Shown here: one piece after another, positions 1 through 5,812 of the stretch
Numbering within the stretch: the first letter of the stretch is position 1
Layout: every line of letters begins with the position of its first letter
Assembly (NCBI GenBank): GCA_946885645.1
Contig: CAMPGU010000259.1
Coordinates: 1 to 5,812 of the forward strand
DNA: 5,812 nt
Direction: 5' to 3'
Source: an uncultured Haloferula sp.
Lineage (GTDB): Bacteria; Verrucomicrobiota; Verrucomicrobiae; Verrucomicrobiales; Akkermansiaceae
Translations under genes and position numbers: made by a program
The notes under the pieces: generated by a model
What the model saw: the letters and a program-made list of their open reading frames with translations, nothing else
What the model was told of the DNA's origin: nothing
The model's database searches: none

Positions 1-4
1 CCGC

Positions 5-42
5 GGGAACAGAGCCCTCCCACCCGCCGGAGGGCGGTTCCC
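5..42. repeat. Imperfect GC-rich inverted repeat / hairpin
   Basis: GGGAAC at 5-10 pairs with GTTCCC at 37-42, and inside it CCCTCC at 15-20 pairs with GGAGGG at 29-34. That gives two 6-bp stems separated by an asymmetric internal loop (AGAG against CG), with an 8-base apical loop. A competing fold pairs CCGCC (24-28) with GGCGG (33-37). No T-run follows, so it is not a textbook intrinsic terminator. It could be the 3' end structure of a gene to the left of the window or a structured intergenic element. The pairing is seen directly; any function is unknown. Confidence 0.5.
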
Positions 43-65
43 ATGGACTGCAGCGATCTATGCAA

Positions 66-77
66 GGTGCATGCACC
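66..77. promoter_or_regulatory. Perfect 12-base palindrome, possible operator
   Basis: GGTGCATGCACC reads identically on both strands. It sits about 140 bases upstream of the first kinase start, in a noncoding stretch with repeated TGCA motifs (49-52, 61-64, 68-71, 72-75, 92-95, 128-131). Two of these lie within TTGCAA (91-96 and 127-132). A dimeric regulator could bind such a site, but no regulator gene is present here to pair with it, so the operator reading is inference from symmetry and position only. Confidence 0.3.
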
Positions 78-113
78 GCAAAGTCCCCCATTGCAAAAAG
101 GGGCCCGAACCTA

Positions 114-142
114 TTGAATTGCTTTCTTGCAAATCGCACGAT
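114..142 (+). promoter_or_regulatory. Weak sigma70-like promoter candidate for the kinase operon
   Basis: TTGAAT (114-119) matches four of six bases of the -35 consensus. CACGAT (137-142), 17 bases downstream, matches three of six of the -10 consensus. Transcription would begin near 149-150 and give a leader of about 65 bases before the first kinase. The match is poor, and in GC-rich DNA such partial matches are common, so this is the best candidate seen rather than a confident promoter. Confidence 0.2.
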
Positions 143-160
143 CCCGGCATTTTTCGGGAT
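141..160. repeat. Short inverted repeat in the kinase leader
   Basis: ATCCCG (141-146) and CGGGAT (155-160) form a perfect 6-bp stem around an 8-base loop, GCATTTTT. It lies 55 bases before the GTG start of the first kinase, either in the untranslated leader or near the transcription start. It could be a small mRNA hairpin or a binding site. It lacks a downstream T-run, so it is not a terminator. Confidence 0.35.
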
Positions 161-215
161 GCCTAGAAACAACTTGTAGCTGAAATGCCTGAATGTTCGC
201 TTTAGCCCGCGACAG

Positions 216-2369
216 GTGTCGCAACCGGATTTTTTCATGCGTCGGCATCTGAAAGCCCGCTACCTCGGTCCTGCTCTAGTCGCTCTCGTGATGGTCATCT
301 ACGGAGCGGTCACCTCCGTGCGCAATACGCGCGCAAACCTGTCCGAATTTGCGGCGGTCGAGCAAACGCGGATTGTAATGATCGAGCTTCAGAGATGTCT
401 GGGGGCGATGGTGAATCTGGAAGCCGGCCAGCGCGGCTATCTCCTCACCGGAAGGGAGTCCTTCCTCGAGCCCTACCGACATGGCATCACTGCGGTGGAC
501 GGTCATATCGCCAAGCTGCGAGACCTCACGCTCAATCACCCCGCCCGGCAGGATCAGGTCGAGGCGATCCGCGAGGCCGCCGATCTCAAGATGTTGGAAC
601 TGGAGCGGGCCATCGCCGCCATGCAGGCCGGGGATCCGGAGGCGGCGGCCGCCATCGTGGCAACCGGCCGGGACCGGGAATTGATGGATCGGTTCCGGAG
701 CGCGGTGAGCGACATGCAGTTCCAGGAATCGGAGCTGCTTGCCGAGCGCCAGAAGCAGATGATCCGGAGCTTCAAAAACACCAATACCGTGGTGGTGACC
801 ACGGGTGTGGTCGCCATCGTCGCCGGGGTGGTGGGCACGATCCTGCTGGCTCTCGTCCTGCTGGTAAAGGAGCGCCAGGAGCACCTTCAGTTTGAAAAAG
901 AGAAGGCGGTCCAGGCGGACAAGGCGAAGACGGACTTCCTGGCGATGATGAGCCACGAGATCCGGACGCCGATGAACGCGATCCTGGGCTTCGGCGAATT
1001 GCTCCACGGGGTGGTGGACAAGCCGCAGGAGAAACACTTCGCCAAGGCGATCATCACCAGCGGCAACTCCCTCCTCTCGCTGATCAACGACATCCTCGAT
1101 CTTTCGAAGATCGAAGCCGCGAAAATGGAGCTTCACCCCGAGGCGGTGGAGATGAAGCGCTTCACGGAGAACTTGGAAACCCTCTTCTCCTACCGCGCGC
1201 AAGAAAAGGGCTTGGACTACGGCGTGCGGCTGGATCCGGAGGTGCCGCCCGTCCTTACTTTCGATGCGCTGCGGCTGCGGCAGGTGCTGGTGAACCTGAT
1301 CGGGAACGCCATCAAGTTCACCCGGGAAGGCAGCGTGGATGTAGCGGTGCAGATGGAGAAAGGGGCGGCTGCCGGGGAAGTGCGGCTGCGCTTCGAGGTG
1401 ACGGACACGGGCATCGGGATCTCGGGCGACCAGATCACCGAAATCTTCCGCCCCTTTTACCAGGTCGGGCCGATCCAGGGCCGGGGTGGCCAAGGGACGG
1501 GCCTGGGGCTGAGCATCTGCGAGCGCCTCGTGGCCCTGATGGGCGGGAGGATCTGGGTGGAGAGCGTGCTGGGCCAAGGATCCGTCTTTCATGTGGAGGT
1601 CCCCGTCGAGCGCCGGAAGGAGCCTCTCCCGGAAATAGATGCGGAGGAGGCGGGCGGAGCCGTGGACTTCAATCGTCTGGCTCCTTCGAAAATCCTCATC
1701 GTGGACGATGTGCCGCTGAACCGGGAGCTTATCCGCGGCTATCTCCACGGCAGCCACCATCAGGTGCTGGAGGCGGAAAACGGGGAGCAGGCCGTGACGA
1801 TGTGCCACCGCCATATGCCGGACCTGGTGCTGATGGACATCCGCATGCCGGCGGTGGACGGGCCGACGGCCCTCACCATGCTGAAGGCCCGGGAAGCCAC
1901 GAAGAAGATCCCACTGGTCGCCCTGACCGCGTCGTCCCTGCTGAACGGTCAGGAAGACCTGAAGCGGATCTTCGACGGCTTCGCGAGCAAACCGATCAGC
2001 CGGGAAAGGCTCTACCTGGAACTCGCGAAGTTCCTTCCCGTCCCCTCGGCGGCCGCGACCCTGAGACCCCAGCCGGAAAAGCCGGTGGAGATACCGGCCC
2101 ACGGGGGGGAGTGGCCGGATCTCCAGGCGGAGCTCGGGGAATTGCGGGACACGACCCTTCCAAACCTGATCGAGCTGGTGCCCGCACAAGCCACGCTGCA
2201 ATTCGCCAAGGACCTCTCGCGCCGCGCTGAGCAGCACCATTGCCCGCCGCTGGCGGCTTATGCCGGGGAGCTCCGCGATGCCGCCGCAAACATGGATTTC
2301 ACCGAAGCGGGACGCGTGCTCGCGCGATTCCCGGGTCTGATTGATAGCCTTGCCGATGCCAACGTTTGA
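216..2369 (+). CDS. CHASE3-domain hybrid sensor histidine kinase with receiver and HPt-like tail
   Basis: This is a membrane sensor that autophosphorylates on histidine and passes phosphate to its own receiver. In order: membrane segment (about 17-35), a CHASE3-type extracytoplasmic region (about 38-175) with the hallmark GQRGYLLTG at 71-79, a second membrane segment (191-217), and a charged helical linker. Then come HisKA with SHEIRTP and phospho-acceptor H247, and HATPase with N364 in the N box, DTGIGI from D397 and GTGLGL at 427-432. The receiver has acidic pair D497/D498, acceptor D541, T571 and K592. The last ~110 residues resemble the helical tail of hybrid kinases related to HPt domains, but no HPt-type histidine motif is seen. 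The start is uncertain: GTG 216 and ATG 237 (residue 8) are both possible, neither with a clear ribosome site. An in-frame stop at 177 bounds the start. The ligand is unknown. Confidence 0.93.
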   Translation: MSQPDFFMRRHLKARYLGPALVALVMVIYGAVTSVRNTRANLSEFAAVEQTRIVMIELQRCLGAMVNLEAGQRGYLLTGRESFLEPYRHGITAVDGHIAKLRDLTLNHPARQDQVEAIREAADLKMLELERAIAAMQAGDPEAAAAIVATGRDRELMDRFRSAVSDMQFQESELLAERQKQMIRSFKNTNTVVVTTGVVAIVAGVVGTILLALVLLVKERQEHLQFEKEKAVQADKAKTDFLAMMSHEIRTPMNAILGFGELLHGVVDKPQEKHFAKAIITSGNSLLSLINDILDLSKIEAAKMELHPEAVEMKRFTENLETLFSYRAQEKGLDYGVRLDPEVPPVLTFDALRLRQVLVNLIGNAIKFTREGSVDVAVQMEKGAAAGEVRLRFEVTDTGIGISGDQITEIFRPFYQVGPIQGRGGQGTGLGLSICERLVALMGGRIWVESVLGQGSVFHVEVPVERRKEPLPEIDAEEAGGAVDFNRLAPSKILIVDDVPLNRELIRGYLHGSHHQVLEAENGEQAVTMCHRHMPDLVLMDIRMPAVDGPTALTMLKAREATKKIPLVALTASSLLNGQEDLKRIFDGFASKPISRERLYLELAKFLPVPSAAATLRPQPEKPVEIPAHGGEWPDLQAELGELRDTTLPNLIELVPAQATLQFAKDLSRRAEQHHCPPLAAYAGELRDAAANMDFTEAGRVLARFPGLIDSLADANV

Positions 2370-3486
2370 TCCTCTCCCGCGCACCTCCGGCTCGTCCCTC
2401 ATCCTCGTGGTGGACGACGAGCCGAAGAATATCCAGGTGGTAGGTCCGCTTCTCTTGAAGCAGGGCCACGAAGTCATCGCGGCCGGCAGCGGGGAAGAGG
2501 CCCTGGCGAAGCTGCGCGCGGCACGGCCGGACCTGATCCTGCTGGACGTCATGATGCCGGGGATGTCCGGCTTCGAACTCTGCCGGAAATTGCAGGCGCA
2601 GCCGGAGTGGAAGGATGTCCCGGTGATCTTCCTTTCTGCGGTGACGGACAAGAGCTTCATCATGGAGGCCCTCCAAGCGGGCGCGATGGACTACGTCACC
2701 AAGCCCTTCCACGGGCCGGAGCTGCTCTCCCGGGTGCAGGTCCACCTCAATCTCCAGAACACCCGGAAAAGCCTGGCCTCCGCGATCATCGAGCGGAACC
2801 GGTTGCTCGAAGTGGTGGCGCACGATCTCAAAAATCCGCTCGGCGGCGTGCAGTTCGCGGCATCCCTGCTGGCGGAAGACGCTGCCGCCTTGGATTCGCG
2901 CCAGAGCACGCTCGTGGGAAGCATCAGGGAATCGGCTTCGCGGGCGCTCGAAATCGTGGGCTCCCTGCTCCAGACCCGGCAACTGGAGGAGGCCAAGGCG
3001 CGGATGGGACGCGTACCCCTCTGCCTCCGGGAGTACGCGGAGCAGGCGGTGAAAAATTTCGTCCAACACGGCAGGGCGAAAAATATCGCCTTGGAACTGG
3101 AGAGTCAGGACGAACACCTCCCGGTGAATGCCGACCGGCGCTCGCTTCTCTGCTCGCTGGAAAACCTGGTCTCGAACGCGATCAAATTCTCCCCCAAAGG
3201 CTCGCTCGTGAAGATCAGCCTGCTCAACGACGGCAAGTCCGGCATCTTCCGCATCGACGATCAGGGTCCCGGCGTGCTGGAGGAGGAGAAGGAGCTGCTC
3301 TTCCGTAAATTTACCCGTCTCAGTGCCCGGCCTACGGGGGGCGAGATTTCGACCGGTCTGGGCCTGCACATTGTTCATGAGCTGATCGAGGCGATGGGCG
3401 GCACGGTCCATTACGAGCCGGGAGCCCGGGGAGGCGCGTGCTTCGTGCTCACGCTGCCCCTCGTGGCAGCGGGGGGCAAAATATAG
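2356..3486 (+). CDS. Receiver-histidine kinase protein (REC-HisKA-HATPase)
   Basis: A soluble 376-residue signalling protein with no membrane segment. The N-terminal receiver (about 15-125) has acidic pair D20/D21, acceptor D64 in LLDVMMP, S94 and K116 in TKPF. It is followed by HisKA with H156 in AHDLKNP and a HATPase domain with N274 (SNAIKF), D302-G304-G306 (DQGPG) and STGLGL at 332-337. All residues expected for both phosphorylation and ATP binding are present. The ATG at 2356 overlaps the upstream kinase stop by 14 bases, implying co-transcription and translational coupling. A TTG at 2341 is an alternative start adding five residues. With the receiver first, its kinase is probably controlled by phosphate received from another kinase, and the upstream hybrid kinase is the natural candidate; that link is inferred. 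No output domain is present. Confidence 0.93.
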   Translation: MPTFDPLPRTSGSSLILVVDDEPKNIQVVGPLLLKQGHEVIAAGSGEEALAKLRAARPDLILLDVMMPGMSGFELCRKLQAQPEWKDVPVIFLSAVTDKSFIMEALQAGAMDYVTKPFHGPELLSRVQVHLNLQNTRKSLASAIIERNRLLEVVAHDLKNPLGGVQFAASLLAEDAAALDSRQSTLVGSIRESASRALEIVGSLLQTRQLEEAKARMGRVPLCLREYAEQAVKNFVQHGRAKNIALELESQDEHLPVNADRRSLLCSLENLVSNAIKFSPKGSLVKISLLNDGKSGIFRIDDQGPGVLEEEKELLFRKFTRLSARPTGGEISTGLGLHIVHELIEAMGGTVHYEPGARGGACFVLTLPLVAAGGKI

Positions 3487-3638
3487 GCGGGCCCCGGGGA
3501 TCGGTACCGGCGTTGGGACCGGAAACGACGCGCATGTGACGGATTCATGCAGAATGCCCGCCGCCAGGTGTCGAAGGCGCGCGGATTCACCGCTCCGGCC
3601 TTGCACGAGGGGGAAGCGTCGTTTACCCCGGCTTTGTC
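3487..3638. other. Intergenic gap between kinase operon and aldolase
   Basis: The first 25 bases after the kinase stop contain GC-rich palindromes (CCCCGGGG and CGGTACCG) but no T-run, so no intrinsic terminator for the kinase operon is evident. The only -35-like sequence close to the aldolase, TTGCAC at 3601-3606, has no acceptable -10 partner at normal spacing. I see no convincing ribosome-binding site in front of the aldolase ATG. Read-through from the kinases cannot be excluded, although the 152-base gap makes an independent promoter likely. Confidence 0.4.
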
Positions 3639-4670
3639 ATGCCCGTCGCAACTCCCGCGCAATACCGCGCCATGCTCGATGCCGCCCAGAAAGGCGGCTA
3701 CGCCTACCCGGCCATCAACGTCACTTCGATCACCACGATCAACGGGGCGCTGCGGGCTTTCGCCGAGGCCAAGTCCGACGGCATCATCCAGGTTTCCACC
3801 GGCGGCGGCGAGTTCGCGTCCGGCACCTCCGTGAAGGATGCCGCCTTCGGCGCAATCGTCCTCGCCGAAGCCTGTCATCGCCTCGCCGAGAAATACGACA
3901 TTCTGGTGGCCCTGCACACCGACCACTGCCACCCGGCGAAGGTGGAGGGCTTCCTCAAGCCGCTGCTCCAAGCTTCCCGCGAGCGCATCGCCGCCGGGAA
4001 AGGCCCCCTTTTCCAGAGCCACATGTTCGACGGCTCCGTGGTCCCGCTCGAGGAGAACCTGGCGATTTCCAAGGAGCTCCTCAAGGAGTGCGCGGAACTC
4101 GACATCATCCTGGAAGTCGAAGCCGGCTGCGTGGGCGGCGAGGAAGACGGCCACGACACCTCCGGCCTGCCCGCCGACAAGCTCTACACCACGCCCGAGG
4201 ACATGGTGGATGTTTATGAGGCGCTCCATCCGATCGGCCGCTTCCTTTTCGCCGCCACCTTCGGAAACGTCCACGGTGCCTACAAGCCGGGCGCCGTGAA
4301 GCTGAAGCCCACCATCCTGCGCGATGGCCAGAAGGCCGTGACGGACAAGTACGGCGCGGACGCGGAAATGGACCTCGTCTTCCACGGCGGCTCCGGCTCC
4401 GATCTAGAGGACATCCGCGAGACCCTGGGCTACGGCGTGGTGAAGATGAACATCGACACCGATACCCAGTACGCCTTCACCCGCCCGATCGTGACGCACC
4501 TCTGCTCGAACATCGAGGGCGTGCTCAAGATCGACGGTGAAGTGGGCGACAAGAAGCTCTACGATCCCCGCAGCTATCTGAAGAAGGCGGAGATCTCCCT
4601 GGCCAACCGCCTGAAGGAAGCCTGTGATGATCTGCTTTCCACCGGGAAGACGATCTTCGGCACGGTCTGA
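3639..4670 (+). CDS. fbaA: Class II fructose-bisphosphate aldolase (zinc-dependent)
   Basis: This cytoplasmic glycolysis/gluconeogenesis enzyme reversibly cleaves fructose 1,6-bisphosphate to dihydroxyacetone phosphate and glyceraldehyde 3-phosphate. The 343 residues cover the full TIM barrel. HTDHC contains the catalytic D95 and zinc ligand H96; the other zinc ligands are H212 (NVHGAYKPG) and H249 (FHGGSGS). GGEEDG (166-171) and the substrate-phosphate and substrate-binding motif MNIDTDTQ (270-277) are intact. The protein has the class IIA features seen in E. coli FbaA. As recalled, its N terminus (MPVATPAQY), YAFTRPI and YDPRSYLKKAE are even closer to the Mycobacterium tuberculosis Fba type. 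That N-terminal match supports ATG 3639 although no clear ribosome site precedes it. It stands alone, with a 152-base gap before it and a strong terminator after it. Function is highly certain. Confidence 0.98.
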   Translation: MPVATPAQYRAMLDAAQKGGYAYPAINVTSITTINGALRAFAEAKSDGIIQVSTGGGEFASGTSVKDAAFGAIVLAEACHRLAEKYDILVALHTDHCHPAKVEGFLKPLLQASRERIAAGKGPLFQSHMFDGSVVPLEENLAISKELLKECAELDIILEVEAGCVGGEEDGHDTSGLPADKLYTTPEDMVDVYEALHPIGRFLFAATFGNVHGAYKPGAVKLKPTILRDGQKAVTDKYGADAEMDLVFHGGSGSDLEDIRETLGYGVVKMNIDTDTQYAFTRPIVTHLCSNIEGVLKIDGEVGDKKLYDPRSYLKKAEISLANRLKEACDDLLSTGKTIFGTV

Positions 4671-4688
4671 TTTGCTCCTTTCCACGAA

Positions 4689-4720
4689 AGCGGGTCCGCG
4701 GTGCGGGCCCGCTTTTTTTT
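4689..4720 (+). terminator. Intrinsic terminator of the aldolase gene
   Basis: The left arm 4689-4699 (AGCGGGTCCGC) pairs with 4703-4713 (GCGGGCCCGCT) in an 11-bp GC-rich stem with one G-U wobble and a 3-base loop. A run of eight Ts (4713-4720) follows immediately. It begins 18 bases after the aldolase stop codon. This is a classic Rho-independent terminator and separates the aldolase from the downstream membrane genes. Confidence 0.93.
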
Positions 4721-4797
4721 GTATTCGGCCGCCCCCGACGGGCCTTCTGAACGATGCAACTTGAGGACGAACAACCCCAAAGGTAACAAGATGTCGC

Positions 4798-5126
4798 ATG
4801 AAGGAAGAGCCTCCCTATCTCAAAGCTTGGTTTTTGTTTTTCATGGTAGCCACATTGGGAGGAGCCTTGGCAGGAGGCCTCTTGGGCGGGATTCTCGGAT
4901 TCTTGCTCGCTACTGCAGGTGTTGCGACGACAACGATCGGCTTCATCGGCACCGTTGCGGGATTCATTATCGGTCTCCCGATATCCTTTTTACCTTCAGG
5001 TGGTCGGTCCGGAGATTCATTCTCCCGAGCTTATCACCGACAGGCCCTCCGACTTCCAGAGAGGGGGAAGGGAACATTCCCTCCTTGCCGCCGGTGGGGC
5101 CCTATGAAGCGCCTCGCCGGCACTAG
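4798..5126 (+). pseudogene. Small glycine-rich membrane protein gene with a -1 frame break
   Basis: From ATG 4798 the frame encodes a short acidic N terminus (MKEEPPYLKAW) and two hydrophobic segments (about 10-35 and 44-64). The first has a glycine zipper, G22-G26-G30-G34 at four-residue spacing. After PISF near 4989 the frame turns into arginine- and proline-rich sequence that does not look natural. The -1 frame continues smoothly as TFRWSVRRFILPSL, a positive membrane-exit sequence, and stops at 5126. Joined, the product is about 109 residues. The break lies at a run of five Ts (4987-4991). ATG 4791, in the tail's frame, is better spaced from AAAGG (4779-4783), so the start may also be shifted. 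Hand-counted GC of 4798-4860 is about 43%, well below the neighbours. Function is unknown. It could be a decaying gene, a sequence error or a recoded gene. Confidence 0.5.
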
Positions 5127-5178
5127 GCGAAGATCGGGCAAGCACCCCCGTCCGCAACTACGCCCCTTGCGGAGCACA

Positions 5179-5201
5179 CAGAGGCAAAGCCCTGCTTTTT
5201 T
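5179..5201 (+). terminator. Possible weak terminator after the small membrane gene
   Basis: CAG-A-GGC (5179-5185) pairs with GCCCTG (5189-5194) as six base pairs with one bulged A and a 3-base loop. One C and then six Ts (5196-5201) follow. It lies about 50 bases after the 5126 stop and 45 bases before the next gene. The short, bulged stem makes it a weak candidate. Confidence 0.4.
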
Positions 5202-5245
5202 CGTTCCCATCCCTCCCGGCAGCCGCTTCCCTCCGCACCATCCCC

Positions 5246-5812
5246 ATGCCCGAAGAGAAGCCCAAGCCGGAGCACCCGCTCGTCAATATCTTCGTCAACG
5301 TCCTGATTCCGGTGATGGTGCTCAGTTACCTGAGCAAAGATCCCGAGATCCAGATGAAGCTCGGGAAGCCGGTGAAGCCCTGGCACATCGGCCCGCTGTG
5401 GGCGATGATCATCGCGCTCGCACTGCCGCTCGGCTACGGCGTGTGGCACTTCATCAAGACACGGAAAGGGAACTTCTTCTCCGGGCTGGGTTTGGCTTCC
5501 GTCGCCCTTTCCGGCGGCCTCACGCTCTACCTCTGGAATGCGGACGGTTCGGTGAAGCCGAATGCGGGCCTGCTCTTCGGCGTGAAGGAAGGCCTGATCC
5601 CCCTCATGCTCGCCTTCGCCGTGCTGGGCTCACAGAAATCCTCCACGCCTCTGATCCGGCTGTTCCTGTACAACGACACGATCTTCGACGTGCCGAAAAT
5701 CGAGAAGCGCATCGCCGAGCGCTCGGAAGAAAGCCGCTACCGGCATCTGCTGAAAGGGGCCACGCATCTCTTTGCCGGATCGTTCTTTCTTAGCGCGCTC
5801 ATGAACGTCGGC
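5246..5812 (+). CDS. VC0807-like multi-pass membrane protein (3' end outside window)
   Basis: An open frame from ATG 5246 runs to the window edge without a stop and gives 189 residues. It opens with a charged cytoplasmic start (MPEEKPKPEHP). Hydrophobic segments follow at about 11-30, 48-70, 78-97 and 108-128, with a fifth starting near 171. The pattern GPLWAMIIALALPLGYG, a KEG-L-IPL segment, LLYN-like FLYNDTIFDV and AGSFFLSALMN matches, as I remember it, the VC0807 family of inner-membrane proteins. That family is usually slightly over 200 residues, so perhaps 30-50 residues are missing. Its biochemical role is not established. No ribosome-binding site is visible before the ATG. Family assignment rests on remembered motifs and hydropathy by eye. 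Confidence 0.82.
   Translation, partial: MPEEKPKPEHPLVNIFVNVLIPVMVLSYLSKDPEIQMKLGKPVKPWHIGPLWAMIIALALPLGYGVWHFIKTRKGNFFSGLGLASVALSGGLTLYLWNADGSVKPNAGLLFGVKEGLIPLMLAFAVLGSQKSSTPLIRLFLYNDTIFDVPKIEKRIAERSEESRYRHLLKGATHLFAGSFFLSALMNVG

Noticed and set aside
80..135. Sigma54-type promoter around the TTGCA motifs
   Set aside because: No GG dinucleotide lies at the required spacing upstream of either TTGCA, so the -24 element is missing.
276..2663. Very long open frame on the minus strand opposite the first kinase (795 codons)
   Set aside because: It mirrors the codon bias of the clearly real kinase on the + strand. Its translation is rich in His, Arg and Gly with no recognisable domain, and it crosses two real genes.
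2299..3606. Minus-strand open frame of 435 codons opposite the receiver-kinase
   Set aside because: It is a shadow of the + strand gene, with low-complexity charged composition and no known motif.
3601..3629. TTGCAC as a -35 box for the aldolase
   Set aside because: The corresponding -10 position reads TACCCC, a poor match, and the start codon would follow almost immediately.
3411..4385. Minus-strand open frame of 324 codons opposite the aldolase
   Set aside because: The aldolase on the + strand is certain, with all catalytic residues present. The antisense frame shows no domain.
4988..5107. Frame-2 continuation of the small membrane protein (ending at 5107)
   Set aside because: It is open, but its tail lacks the aromatic/basic membrane-exit pattern that the frame ending at 5126 has. 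The latter is the more natural partner, though this choice is not proven.
4990..5793. Continuation of the small membrane protein frame to 5793, a 331-codon reading
   Set aside because: Beyond about 4990 the translation is Arg/Pro/His-rich and unnatural, and it overlaps the well-formed VC0807-like gene at 5246 in another frame. The stop at 5793 is only the chance end of the frame.

Overview
The window is GC-rich bacterial chromosomal DNA and carries five protein genes, all on the + strand. The gene set and protein character suggest a member of the Verrucomicrobiae, such as a Luteolibacter or Haloferula relative. This is an inference from remembered protein resemblance and high GC; no rRNA or other marker gene is present to prove it. 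No tRNA, rRNA, CRISPR array, insertion sequence or phage gene is visible.

Positions 1-215 are a noncoding leader. It holds an imperfect GC-rich hairpin (5-42), a perfect 12-base palindrome (66-77), several TGCA motifs and a small inverted repeat (141-160). Positions 216-3486 hold a two-gene signalling operon. A membrane-bound CHASE3 hybrid histidine kinase ends in a receiver and a histidine-less HPt-like tail. A soluble receiver-histidine kinase protein overlaps its stop codon. Both kinases keep their phospho-acceptor and ATP-binding residues, so they are plausible partners in a phosphorelay. No DNA-binding or enzymatic output domain is encoded here, so the final output lies elsewhere.

Positions 3639-4670 encode a zinc-dependent class II fructose-bisphosphate aldolase with an intact active site, followed by a strong intrinsic terminator (4689-4720). 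It is a housekeeping glycolysis/gluconeogenesis gene and seems to be its own unit.

Positions 4798-5126 hold a small glycine-rich membrane protein gene. Its frame breaks at a T-run (about 4986-4992), and the natural-looking C-terminal tail lies in the -1 frame. There is also a hint of a second, opposite frame slip at its start. It is either a decaying gene, a sequence error, or less likely a programmed -1 frameshift. A weak terminator-like hairpin (5179-5201) follows. From 5246 to the window end is the N-terminal part of a VC0807-like multi-pass membrane protein, cut by the window edge.

I found no convincing undescribed system. The most useful leads are the frameshifted membrane gene, the output-less kinase pair, and the palindromic leader in front of it.
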